This document shows positions 16,418-23,720 of a stretch of DNA of 40,195 nucleotides, piece after piece (the stretch's first letter is position 1; each line of letters starts with the position of its first letter). The stretch is taken from positions 1 through 40,195 of the forward strand of contig JASJCT010000060.1 in assembly GCA_030065855.1 (NCBI GenBank), read 5' to 3'. The stretch is from Myxococcota bacterium. GTDB lineage: Bacteria > Myxococcota_A > Polyangia > JAAYKL01. Below the pieces are notes generated by a model. That model saw only the letters and a program-made list of their open reading frames with translations. It had not been told where the DNA came from and did no database searches. The translations under genes and the position numbers were made by a program.

Positions 16418-17177
16418 GGCGCCCCTCCTTTTGTTTACCGGACCAGCCCGGGTTTTGGCCCATCTTTCGCACCCAATCGCGCTCGGAGTAGTAGTAGACC
16501 TTGGTGTTTGTTCCAAGGGATTCGAGCAGGCGAAAGGCGTACTTGCTATTGGCAAGCGCAGCCACTGTGCTCTTGGGGTCGTCCAGGTTTCCAAAAACAA
16601 TGGCGCCCGATGGACAGGCCTCGGTGCAGGCGGTTTGGTAATCTTTGGGGTCTATCTCTTTTTTTCCGTTTAGCGCTGCTTTTTGCTCGGCCCGTTGCAG
16701 GCGTCCGTGGCAGAAGTTGCACTTCTCCGCCACCCCGCGCATCCTGGGCGAGACATCTGGATTGAGGGCCTTGTCGTTCGGGTACTTGGGGTCCCACCAA
16801 TTGAAATAGCGCGCGTGGTACGGGCATGCGGCCATGCAGTAGCGGCATCCCATGCACCGAACCGGAATTTGGGTGATGATGCCCGTGCGGTGATCAACCT
16901 CAACAGCAGTGACCGGACACACCGGCAAACAAGGCGGATTGTCGCAGTGCTGACACGGCACTGGGATGCGCACGGACTCAAATTGGGGGTGGTTTTTTCC
17001 GTTGTCCCCCTTGGCCACGCGCATCCAGGTGATACCCCGGTTAAAGTCCGCTAGCTCAGGGGTTAGGGCCACGTTGTTCTCCACAGCACACGCCACAGCG
17101 CAGCTGCCGCAGCCGATACATCGGTCCAGGTTGATGACCATGCCGTAGCGCTTTTCACATTTAACAGGACTAGACAT
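16410..17177 (-). CDS. qrcC: Periplasmic four-cluster ferredoxin subunit, QrcC-like
   Basis: A 255-residue protein of the DmsB/PsrB/NrfC class with Cys groups for four [4Fe-4S] clusters: CIGCGSCAVAC (20-30), CQHCDNPPCLPVC, CMGCRYCMAACP, and CNFCHGR with a late CTEACP. No signal peptide is seen, so it is probably carried out with the Tat-dependent partner. It should link the Mo-family subunit to the NrfD subunit. Its start overlaps the end of the preceding gene by eight bases and its stop overlaps the NrfD start. It has the usual family length. Confidence 0.9.
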   Translation of the reverse strand: MSSPVKCEKRYGMVINLDRCIGCGSCAVACAVENNVALTPELADFNRGITWMRVAKGDNGKNHPQFESVRIPVPCQHCDNPPCLPVCPVTAVEVDHRTGIITQIPVRCMGCRYCMAACPYHARYFNWWDPKYPNDKALNPDVSPRMRGVAEKCNFCHGRLQRAEQKAALNGKKEIDPKDYQTACTEACPSGAIVFGNLDDPKSTVAALANSKYAFRLLESLGTNTKVYYYSERDWVRKMGQNPGWSGKQKEGRHG

Positions 17178-19410
17178 GGCCGACCTCCTTCAAACTCGCT
17201 CGGGTCAGGCGCCATACCTCGCCGTCGGTTATTTCGGCAATATCGAGGATGCTGGGATAGGTCCCGTGTGCCACGTCCCCCAGACTGAGCGGGGTTGGCC
17301 CTGCAGCCACCCGCACCACCTTGGGCATCACCGACCGATCAAAAATCACCCTCACGGTCATAGTACCGGTCGGTGTGGTGAGCTCGGCTTGGCAACTGTC
17401 GGTGAGGTGCTGATCGGCGCCAGTCTCTGGATTAATGTGTGCGTCCAAATACAGGGACCTCAAGCCGGTCTCCCGGTAGATTTTGGTAAGCACCTGGGGC
17501 ACGGCCCCACCGCCTGATTCGCCGCAGTGGCCAAATGGCATCAGCACCAGGGGATACGCTGTGACCTCACCGCGGAGCCTGGGCAGGCGACCCATACCAG
17601 CCATTGCGAGTCGGTCAGCCGTTCCTGGCGCTCGTCCCAATAAGAAGAATTGCTCGCCTTGGATCGTAGGCTTGGCCCCATCCACCCAGGTGCCCCCTTT
17701 TGCCAAGGCCTTATGGAGGGCGGTGGCATTGCGAAAGCCTGTTATGGGTTTTGTGCGTGCCGATTTTGGATCAAAGACACTACCGCGACCGGCCGCGAGA
17801 ATTGAGCCAAGTGCCTTCTCGATCCCGAGCCCATGGAGATTGGGCTTGAGATCAAAACCAGCGGTTTTGGCAATGATCGCCAGCAGGTCTGGCGGGGACA
17901 CCAGACCGGGCGGTGGATCTACCAGCTTGGCAGATAGGCCATACGCAGCAGTGGCACCACCCGGGGCAGTGGGCAGGTCGAATTCCCATTCCCCGGCCAC
18001 GGCCGTGGGCAATACGATATCGGCCTCAAGATTGGCACCAGCGAGATAGGGGTTAAAGCTGACTGCAAGGCCATTGGCTGCGAGCTTGTCTTTTAGTAAG
18101 CGCCAGGGCATGGCGCTTTCCGGCAGGGCACTGTCGATGATCAACAATCGCACCGAACCGTCTGCTACTTCAGCCAGTGGTTTGGATGTGCTGAATGGCC
18201 TATCTGGTTCGGGTTGCTGAGCCGGTTCGGGCTGCTCTGAAGGCTCAACCGGCTGGGCCGGCTCGGCCGTCATCGGTCCAAATGGCACCACACCGCCTGG
18301 AACCCCGTAGCTCCCCAATAGGAAATTTAGGCCAAAGATGGCGATCTCTTCTTCCAGGCCCAATGGTCCTGCACCGGCGCTGCCGCCGCCCACGACGATG
18401 GCGGGCGCATGTTGCTTGAGCGTAAGCGCTGTGGACCGTATCTCTCCCGGGGTGAGCCCGGTGAGGGCAGCCACTTTTTGGGGATCAAACCCAGATACGA
18501 GGCGCTGATACCCAGCCAGGTCAGGGATGGCGCCTGCCATCTCTTCTTTGACGATATTTTCCTTTATTAAAACGTGGCCAATGCCCAGGGCCAGTGCAGC
18601 TTCGCTGCCCGGGGTGATCGGCAGCCAGGTATCAGCCATGGCTGCCGTGGTTGTATGGTTCGGGTCGGCCACGATGAGGCTCGGTCGACCGGACTTTCCA
18701 GTGCGCTGCCACATGCGGTTGATCCCGGCCATTCGACCCAGGCTCGCCCACGCTTCGAACAGTGGTGTGCCCAGGCAGAGTACGGTCCGTGCGTTCTCGA
18801 AATCATAGCCCACATGTTCGGGCCCGCTGGCGACCATTTCTCGAACCGCGCGGTCTGTGGCTTGGCCAACTGTGGGTGGGGCAATGCGGACCCCGCCGCC
18901 CGCTTGTGCGATGAGATGGTCATAGAGCCCGGACATGGCACTGCCCGGTCGCCAATCCAGAATAGCCAGAGACCCGGCGTCCGGATTTTTACGGCACGCG
19001 GCAAGGGTGTTGCTGATGCGAGCCACTGCTTGCTTCGGCGTTGTCGGGCTGAGCGCCCCATCTCGGTCCCGCATCACGGGTTTGACGATGCGCAAGGGGT
19101 GATATCTAAGCTGCGGGCCCCCCATGCCCAGCGGGCAGACCCCCCCGTGACTCACGGGATGGCCATCCTCCCCAGTCACGGCGATTGGCGTGTCCCCGAG
19201 CAGGCGAATCCGCAGTCCACATCCCCCGCTGCACAGGCCGCAGGCGCCGAACGCAGTGGACGTCTCGCTGCGGGTGAGCTTGGGGGTTAGGAACCAGGTC
19301 TGCGTCCATATTGATACGTCGTCCAGCAGCTTCCAAGGCAGGGGCGTTACCATGACGCCCGCAGAAGCACCGGCCATCAATTGGAGCAAGCTTCTTCTCG
19401 TTATTCCCAT
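17170..19410 (-). CDS. qrcB: Molybdopterin oxidoreductase-family subunit, QrcB-like
   Basis: A 746-residue protein with a Tat signal (TRRSLLQLMAGA, residues 4-15), the conserved WKLLDDVSIWTQ block after it, and a single [4Fe-4S] site (Cys57, Cys60, Cys64, Cys92). No Cys, SeCys or clear Ser is visible where the metal ligand usually sits, after the GGVRIAPP segment, which fits QrcB proteins that keep the fold but lack molybdenum. A Pro/Glu/Gln-rich linker (about residues 385-410) splits the catalytic-type domain. The order cytochrome, this gene, Fe-S, NrfD matches qrcABCD. Polysulfide or thiosulfate reductase is the main alternative, but those have the ligand Cys. AAAGGA precedes the ATG. Confidence 0.82.
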   Translation of the reverse strand: MGITRRSLLQLMAGASAGVMVTPLPWKLLDDVSIWTQTWFLTPKLTRSETSTAFGACGLCSGGCGLRIRLLGDTPIAVTGEDGHPVSHGGVCPLGMGGPQLRYHPLRIVKPVMRDRDGALSPTTPKQAVARISNTLAACRKNPDAGSLAILDWRPGSAMSGLYDHLIAQAGGGVRIAPPTVGQATDRAVREMVASGPEHVGYDFENARTVLCLGTPLFEAWASLGRMAGINRMWQRTGKSGRPSLIVADPNHTTTAAMADTWLPITPGSEAALALGIGHVLIKENIVKEEMAGAIPDLAGYQRLVSGFDPQKVAALTGLTPGEIRSTALTLKQHAPAIVVGGGSAGAGPLGLEEEIAIFGLNFLLGSYGVPGGVVPFGPMTAEPAQPVEPSEQPEPAQQPEPDRPFSTSKPLAEVADGSVRLLIIDSALPESAMPWRLLKDKLAANGLAVSFNPYLAGANLEADIVLPTAVAGEWEFDLPTAPGGATAAYGLSAKLVDPPPGLVSPPDLLAIIAKTAGFDLKPNLHGLGIEKALGSILAAGRGSVFDPKSARTKPITGFRNATALHKALAKGGTWVDGAKPTIQGEQFFLLGRAPGTADRLAMAGMGRLPRLRGEVTAYPLVLMPFGHCGESGGGAVPQVLTKIYRETGLRSLYLDAHINPETGADQHLTDSCQAELTTPTGTMTVRVIFDRSVMPKVVRVAAGPTPLSLGDVAHGTYPSILDIAEITDGEVWRLTRASLKEVGHV

Positions 19411-19435
19411 AGGTATCCTTTACTAGAAAAGAGCG

Positions 19436-20104
19436 TTACTTATGGCACATCAGGCAGCTATCCTTGATACCGCGCTCTTGATGACACCCTGCACAGTCGT
19501 CCATTTTCATTCGATCCCAGGTGTTTGTCTTGATCCCGGCGATATTTGCGCCCCAGATATCTCGGCTGTAGCCGGTCAGGCGATTTCGCTCCAGGGGACG
19601 GAGGGCAGTGGTCTGGGCGTGGGTGCCATGGCAGTGATCGCAGGGAATGCCTGCTGTCTTGACGTGTGCCACGTGGGGAAAGAATGCATTATCTGGCTGT
19701 CGCGAATAGCTGAGCCAGGGGATTTCTTTTCCCGGTGTTATGTATTCATCGATGAGTTGCTTTTCGGCGGCAGATGTGCCGAGCGGTTCGCTGTGACAGT
19801 CCGCGCATACTGATGTGGGAGGAATGCCGACGAACGTACCGTCCTCCCTAAAGGCATGGCAGTCCTCGCAGCTCATCTTGCCCTTGTCCCCCATATGGAT
19901 GGCGTGATTGAACTGCATCGGCTGGTCCTCTCTTGCGTATATCACAGCCGGGAATACCCAGTATCCCAGTACCAGCGCGCCCCCGAATCCGACCATCATC
20001 GCGATGAGCCCAGCTGCTTTTTCCAACGGGCTGTTTGACCTGCCTTTGGCGATTGTTACTTTCAACCCACGGGCACTACCCATTGTATCGACTTCGCTCC
20101 GCAA
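19436..20104 (-). CDS. qrcA: Membrane-anchored multihaem cytochrome c, QrcA-like
   Basis: A protein of about 222 residues with one membrane helix (about 30-55) and five CxxCH haem sites: residues 79, 100, 155, 204 and 217 start the motifs (CEDCH, CADCH, CDHCH, CAGCH, CLMCH). It would exchange electrons with periplasmic cytochromes. Desulfovibrio QrcA is described with six haems, so one site appears absent. The TTG at 20104 is chosen because a perfect TAAGGAGG is eight bases upstream; an ATG at 20146 has no ribosome site and would include it. It is the first gene of the operon; the divergent guanine deaminase gene lies opposite. Confidence 0.85.
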   Translation of the reverse strand: MRSEVDTMGSARGLKVTIAKGRSNSPLEKAAGLIAMMVGFGGALVLGYWVFPAVIYAREDQPMQFNHAIHMGDKGKMSCEDCHAFREDGTFVGIPPTSVCADCHSEPLGTSAAEKQLIDEYITPGKEIPWLSYSRQPDNAFFPHVAHVKTAGIPCDHCHGTHAQTTALRPLERNRLTGYSRDIWGANIAGIKTNTWDRMKMDDCAGCHQERGIKDSCLMCHK

Positions 20105-20112
20105 AAGGGTTT

Positions 20113-20120
20113 CCTCCTTA
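20113..20120 (-). promoter_or_regulatory. Strong ribosome binding site deciding a TTG start
   Basis: The minus strand reads TAAGGAGG here, fully complementary to the 16S rRNA tail, eight bases before a TTG at 20104. It lies inside the open frame if the upstream ATG at 20146 were used, which argues for the TTG as the start of the multihaem cytochrome. Confidence 0.6.
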
Positions 20121-20281
20121 CGCACAACCTGTTTGGGCCATATCATAGGGGCAAGCCGTGCGCCACCACTTTGCTACACAGCCATGATGGGAGAAATGAC
20201 GGTGATCATCTTATTTTGGAGAGGGATTCTGTTTAGGATTGCCACCGGGTAAGAAGCCCACTACGATAAATGAGGAGAGAG

Positions 20282-20767
20282 ATGGGGCACTCGCCAATAG
20301 ATAAACTGGATTTCATGCGCCAAGCCATTCTTTTGGCCCAGAAGAGCATGGCAGACGGCCGAGGCGGGCCATTTGGGGCGATCGTTGTAAAAGACGGTGT
20401 TATCATCGCCAGCGGTCAAAACAGGGTCGTGATCGATGCTGATCCAACGGCACACGCAGAGATCGTCGCGATTCGGCGTGCGGCTGCGGCACTGGGCACC
20501 CACCTCCTGTCTGGATGCCACATCTACGCCAGCTGCGAACCTTGTCCAATGTGTCTATGCGCTATCCAATGGGCTCGGATCGATCGCATTTATTACGGTA
20601 GCACCCGCAAGGACGCCGCTGCCGCCGGGTTTGACGATGCTTTCTTCTATGAAGATCTATCAAAGCCAGCTGCTCTTAGGCGTATTCCGTCCGAGCAACT
20701 ACTGGCAGACGAGGCGACGACAGTTCTCGCTGCCTGGACCCAACAAAAGAATAAAATTCCCTATTGA
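20282..20767 (+). CDS. guaD: Guanine deaminase
   Basis: A 161-residue cytidine-deaminase-fold enzyme, expected to turn guanine into xanthine. The zinc site is HAE (TAHAEIVAIR) plus CEPCPMC. The family-defining blocks of Bacillus-type guanine deaminase are present: GRGGPFGAIVVKDGVIIASG, the NRVVIDADPTAHAE segment and a C-terminal AAAAGFDDAFFYEDLSKP. tRNA adenosine deaminase lacks that last block, so it is less likely. ATG 20282 is chosen because GAGGAG (20273-20278) is just upstream; an ATG at 20270 has no such site. It is a single gene divergent from the Qrc-like operon and convergent with the CULT gene, six bases away. A TTGCCA/TACGAT pair with 17-bp spacing sits upstream but would give a very short leader. 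Confidence 0.88.
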   Translation: MGHSPIDKLDFMRQAILLAQKSMADGRGGPFGAIVVKDGVIIASGQNRVVIDADPTAHAEIVAIRRAAAALGTHLLSGCHIYASCEPCPMCLCAIQWARIDRIYYGSTRKDAAAAGFDDAFFYEDLSKPAALRRIPSEQLLADEATTVLAAWTQQKNKIPY

Positions 20768-20773
20768 AAAAAG

Positions 20774-21244
20774 TTACGACGCATCTGTTAGGTCTTGCTT
20801 TTCAATCAGGCGGGATAGGACGAGCCCAAAGAACCTGTCCGATGGGGATCGGAATTGCCACCCGAGGTGGCCAGAACACCTGGCGCACGCGGCAAAAGAC
20901 CACGCGTACCCTGAAAACCAGGTAAAGGACGTGCTTTCTTCATCTGATATCAGACACCCTGGGACAGTGCGAAAACAGCCGATGTGAAAGATGTAACCCC
21001 CGGGATTGGCAAAGGTGTGGGCGTGTCCGCCGCCAACGTCGACCCGTTGATCCGACGATGTAACAACATGGCCGCAGATCGCGCAGTGCAGTCCCGATCT
21101 CAGGAAAGATACCGGGGATTGCGCTTCGTCGGTCTTGGCGCCTGTGATGGACCGGGGAGCCTCCGTCCCCTTTTTGAGCACCCCGATGCACGGAGCGTCA
21201 GCTGGGACTGGCGTTGAGTCGGCCTGGGTGGTGATGCCCCTCAT
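20774..21244 (-). CDS. Cereblon-like CULT-domain protein
   Basis: A 156-residue protein whose residues 50-133 form a CULT domain (cereblon domain of unknown activity, binding cellular ligands and thalidomide). Zinc Cys pairs are Cys54/Cys57 and Cys120/Cys123. The ligand cage is intact: Trp109 and Trp115 in TWFSGYAW, Trp129 and Phe131 in HLGWQF, with Asn80 in ANPGGYIF. Spacing between these residues equals that of human cereblon (Trp380, Trp386, Trp400, Phe402; Cys391, Cys394), while the human His378 position is Phe107. The first 45 residues are polar and probably disordered; no signal peptide is seen. It lacks the Lon-like and DDB1-binding parts of cereblon, as in known bacterial single-domain homologues. 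The natural ligand is unknown. Ribosome site is weak. Confidence 0.9.
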   Translation of the reverse strand: MRGITTQADSTPVPADAPCIGVLKKGTEAPRSITGAKTDEAQSPVSFLRSGLHCAICGHVVTSSDQRVDVGGGHAHTFANPGGYIFHIGCFRTVPGCLISDEESTSFTWFSGYAWSFAACARCSGHLGWQFRSPSDRFFGLVLSRLIEKQDLTDAS

Positions 21245-21266
21245 GCTGCTCGATTGTAGATGATTT

Positions 21267-22514
21267 CTATTGTTTTTTCGGCAGTTTTATTTCGACCACC
21301 CGTTTGAGCGCGCGGAGCATGACCATGTTGCTGCCCGCCATGAGCCCGTGCTCCAAGTACGGCTCCCGCTTGACGCTCTTTTCGAGAATATATCCGGCCT
21401 TTTTCATGTTGGCCCAACCGTGGTAGGCCACAATGCAGTTTTCAGGTCCATCGTCGATCACCTGCCAGCGCCACAATGCGTCCCCCAAATCCCCAGAAAG
21501 GCCATTGACCAATACACCGTCCGGCGCAAAGGTGAGGCGATTGCGCGACGTTAGGTTAAAAAGAGAAAATCCAAAATCCCAGGAAAATTCAACAGCGTGG
21601 TCTTCCCGACGATGCACCTCGATCTTTGAGATAGCCTTGATGAATTTTGGGTAGAGCTCAGGGGTTGCCGCGGCCACTAGAAATTTGGCGGCTGGAGCGC
21701 GGATGCGCTCGATAGCCGTTGCTTGGGTCATTCGCCCCTTGGCAACCGAATCCGTCAGGATCACGGTACCTCGGCCAAGCAGCGGGGCCAATGTCGTCAG
21801 TGTGTCTTTGGGCAGGGGTTTTAGTGGCCCCTCGCGTTTGCCGCGCGTCTTGTGTTTTTTTAGTGATTTCCCTCGTGCAACCCGTTCGGCAGCTGTCTTA
21901 ACGCCTTTTACAACCACAAGACCAATGGCGATGTTCATGGCCAATCGCATGGACGGGTTCATCCCGACCAAGAAGCGAACGAGCCACTCCGAGCTTTTCA
22001 CATCGAGGATGCCCGATATGACCATAATGGTGGTCTCTTTGCCGTCTTCGTAAAACAACATGCGAAAGTCGCCAGCCCCGAGTGAGCTCTTCTCAATCGA
22101 TACATCCACGCGCCGGGGCCGGTACAGTGTAATGGTATTGGTCCCGATAAAGTTAATCCATTTGTGGCGAGAGGCCCAGGAGTAGGCCTTGGTATTGGCG
22201 TGCGTTTGCAATACCTTGTTTTCTTTAAATAAAGTAGAGATGTAGTAGAAATTTAAGGGATCCTCAAATATGTCGATGACGGTCTTTCTGGGTGCGTTGA
22301 TTCGAATCGCCAATGTCATGGCCTTGGGGGATCCATCCGTGTGGGTTTCGGCAAGGGCCACTACCCCGTGTTGTTTCAGTAGGGGTAAGATGGTTTTGAG
22401 TTCGGCCTTGGAAAAGCCACCGCTCACCTCAGCGCGTCCTACAGTGCAGACGAATAAAATGCCGATCAGCAAGTAAAAAGCAGGTAGCACGCGGTATCTC
22501 GGATCACTTCCCAT
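21267..22514 (-). CDS. Secreted protein with two START/SRPBCC-like domains
   Basis: A 415-residue protein with a signal peptide (hydrophobic run ending near VGRA, residue 28). Two similar halves follow. In each, a short helical lead (LPLLKQHGVVAL and LAPLLGRGTVIL) comes before a lipid-transfer-like domain: AIRINAPRKTVIDIFEDPLNFYY split over the first and IERIRAPAAKFLVAAATPEL in the second. This is the pattern of cyclase/dehydrase (Coq10/START) proteins with a hydrophobic ligand pocket, here probably in the periplasm. The halves are joined by a Lys/Arg-rich linker (about 217-230). AAAGGAGGTG lies upstream of the ATG. Ligand and partner are unknown. Confidence 0.75.
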   Translation of the reverse strand: MGSDPRYRVLPAFYLLIGILFVCTVGRAEVSGGFSKAELKTILPLLKQHGVVALAETHTDGSPKAMTLAIRINAPRKTVIDIFEDPLNFYYISTLFKENKVLQTHANTKAYSWASRHKWINFIGTNTITLYRPRRVDVSIEKSSLGAGDFRMLFYEDGKETTIMVISGILDVKSSEWLVRFLVGMNPSMRLAMNIAIGLVVVKGVKTAAERVARGKSLKKHKTRGKREGPLKPLPKDTLTTLAPLLGRGTVILTDSVAKGRMTQATAIERIRAPAAKFLVAAATPELYPKFIKAISKIEVHRREDHAVEFSWDFGFSLFNLTSRNRLTFAPDGVLVNGLSGDLGDALWRWQVIDDGPENCIVAYHGWANMKKAGYILEKSVKREPYLEHGLMAGSNMVMLRALKRVVEIKLPKKQ

Positions 22515-22576
22515 TGCCTATTGCACCTCCTTTGGATTGGACACCAACTGGGGCAAAGTGATTCAATGGGCGCGCA

Positions 22577-23092
22577 TTATCGACAGCAGCTTTGGCGCCC
22601 CATGCCGCAGCAGCGGTCCAGGTCTGCCATGCCGTCTTCCCGGTTGCCTTGGCCGATCAGGGCATCCCCGCGCATCTCCAGGAATTCAGGCTCCCCGGGG
22701 TAGGTGATGACCAATACATCGATGATTGCAAGGGCTTCAGTGAGTGCGCCTTTGTCAAGGGCGTTGCGGGCCATTTGAACAAGTTCGTTCATATTTGGCA
22801 GCTCGGCTGGCGCTGCATCGGATTGCCAGGGCTGTTTACGAGGCAGGGCAAGACCGGGCAGCATTTCACCCCCGGTGCTCTCGGCCATGGATGGCCGAGC
22901 CTTTGGTTGCGTCAATACACGCGCGTCGCTATCGGATTTGGACAGATCCTTTTCCGCTGTTGTCTCAAGTGCGCCCTTTTCGGCCTGGGGCTCAGATGGG
23001 GGCGTGGGATGGTTGGTTTCTTTGCCACCGCATCCCAAGAGGACACAAAATACGATCAAATGAGGGATTGACCCTAAGGCGCGCCGCACCAT
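22577..23092 (-). CDS. Lipoprotein with short TPR-like region
   Basis: A 171-residue lipoprotein with lipobox LLGC (Cys21), a Pro/Ser/Glu-rich linker (about 25-95), and a helical part (about 99-155) with ALDKGALTEALAIIDVLV and GDALIGQGNREDGMADLD, resembling two tetratricopeptide units. It ends in an odd Cys-rich tail (CCGMGRQSCCR). It starts two bases after the barrel protein gene, so they share a transcript. I cannot assign a role beyond envelope location. Confidence 0.7.
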   Translation of the reverse strand: MVRRALGSIPHLIVFCVLLGCGGKETNHPTPPSEPQAEKGALETTAEKDLSKSDSDARVLTQPKARPSMAESTGGEMLPGLALPRKQPWQSDAAPAELPNMNELVQMARNALDKGALTEALAIIDVLVITYPGEPEFLEMRGDALIGQGNREDGMADLDRCCGMGRQSCCR

Positions 23093-23094
23093 AT

Positions 23095-23670
23095 CTAGTA
23101 GAATCTGAGGTTCATGGCAAAGCCCATAGTGACGATGTGACTCACCTCTTCGATGGCTTTCACGAGAACGTACTCCCCTTCGAGAGCCAAGCCCAGGGCC
23201 AGATTAGAGTTGCCGAAAAACTCCCATCCGCCACCAAGAGATCCGTTAAATCCGATATTGAAGAATGTGTCGTCTTCACCAGCTGGGTAGTCTTTTTCCC
23301 ACCGGGTCGCGAGCGCCATACCAATGCCCGCGCGCACGAAAATGCCAGAGTCTCCAAAGAAGTAGTTGACCTCTGGACCCGGCGTTATCAGCAGGTTGTT
23401 GTGATCGTCCATCAGGTGGAACCAGAGGTCGAGGTCGAGACATAGGGTCAGATTCTGGGATGCGCCGCCGCCTGCCTGAAAATCCATCATGATGGCGCCA
23501 CCGGGATCCCCATCTTGCAAGGCGCCACCGCCGCCCACGCCGATACCTGAAAAGAATCCCCGCCTGTCTCGATACGCGTCGAGTGCCGCCACGGGGGTTG
23601 CCATGGCCACAATCAATATGGACGCGCTTGCGATAAGCACTGCATGTATGCTGAGTGAAGGCTTTTTCAT
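23095..23670 (-). CDS. Outer-membrane beta-barrel protein
   Basis: A 191-residue protein with a signal peptide (MKKPSLSIHAV to TPVAA) and a mature part of alternating hydrophobic and polar residues with many Gly and aromatic ends (IGVGGGGAL, LDLDLWFHL, VNYFFGDSGIFVRAGIGMAL, LEGEYVLVKA), ending in MNLRFY with a terminal aromatic residue, the usual barrel signal. About eight strands are likely. ATG 23670 is supported by GGAAGG upstream and the signal sequence; a start at 23697 would add a non-signal leader. The family is not recognised further. Confidence 0.75.
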   Translation of the reverse strand: MKKPSLSIHAVLIASASILIVAMATPVAALDAYRDRRGFFSGIGVGGGGALQDGDPGGAIMMDFQAGGGASQNLTLCLDLDLWFHLMDDHNNLLITPGPEVNYFFGDSGIFVRAGIGMALATRWEKDYPAGEDDTFFNIGFNGSLGGGWEFFGNSNLALGLALEGEYVLVKAIEEVSHIVTMGFAMNLRFY

Positions 23671-23720
23671 CGGTATCCTTCCTTCCTTATGTTGCATTTT
23701 CCCACATCTCGCTCATTAAT

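Noticed and set aside
18574..19290. 238-codon plus-strand frame
   Set aside because: Antisense to the Mo-family subunit, which has clear motifs.
22744..23445. 233-codon plus-strand frame
   Set aside because: Covers parts of two minus-strand envelope genes with signal peptides; composition is shadow-like.
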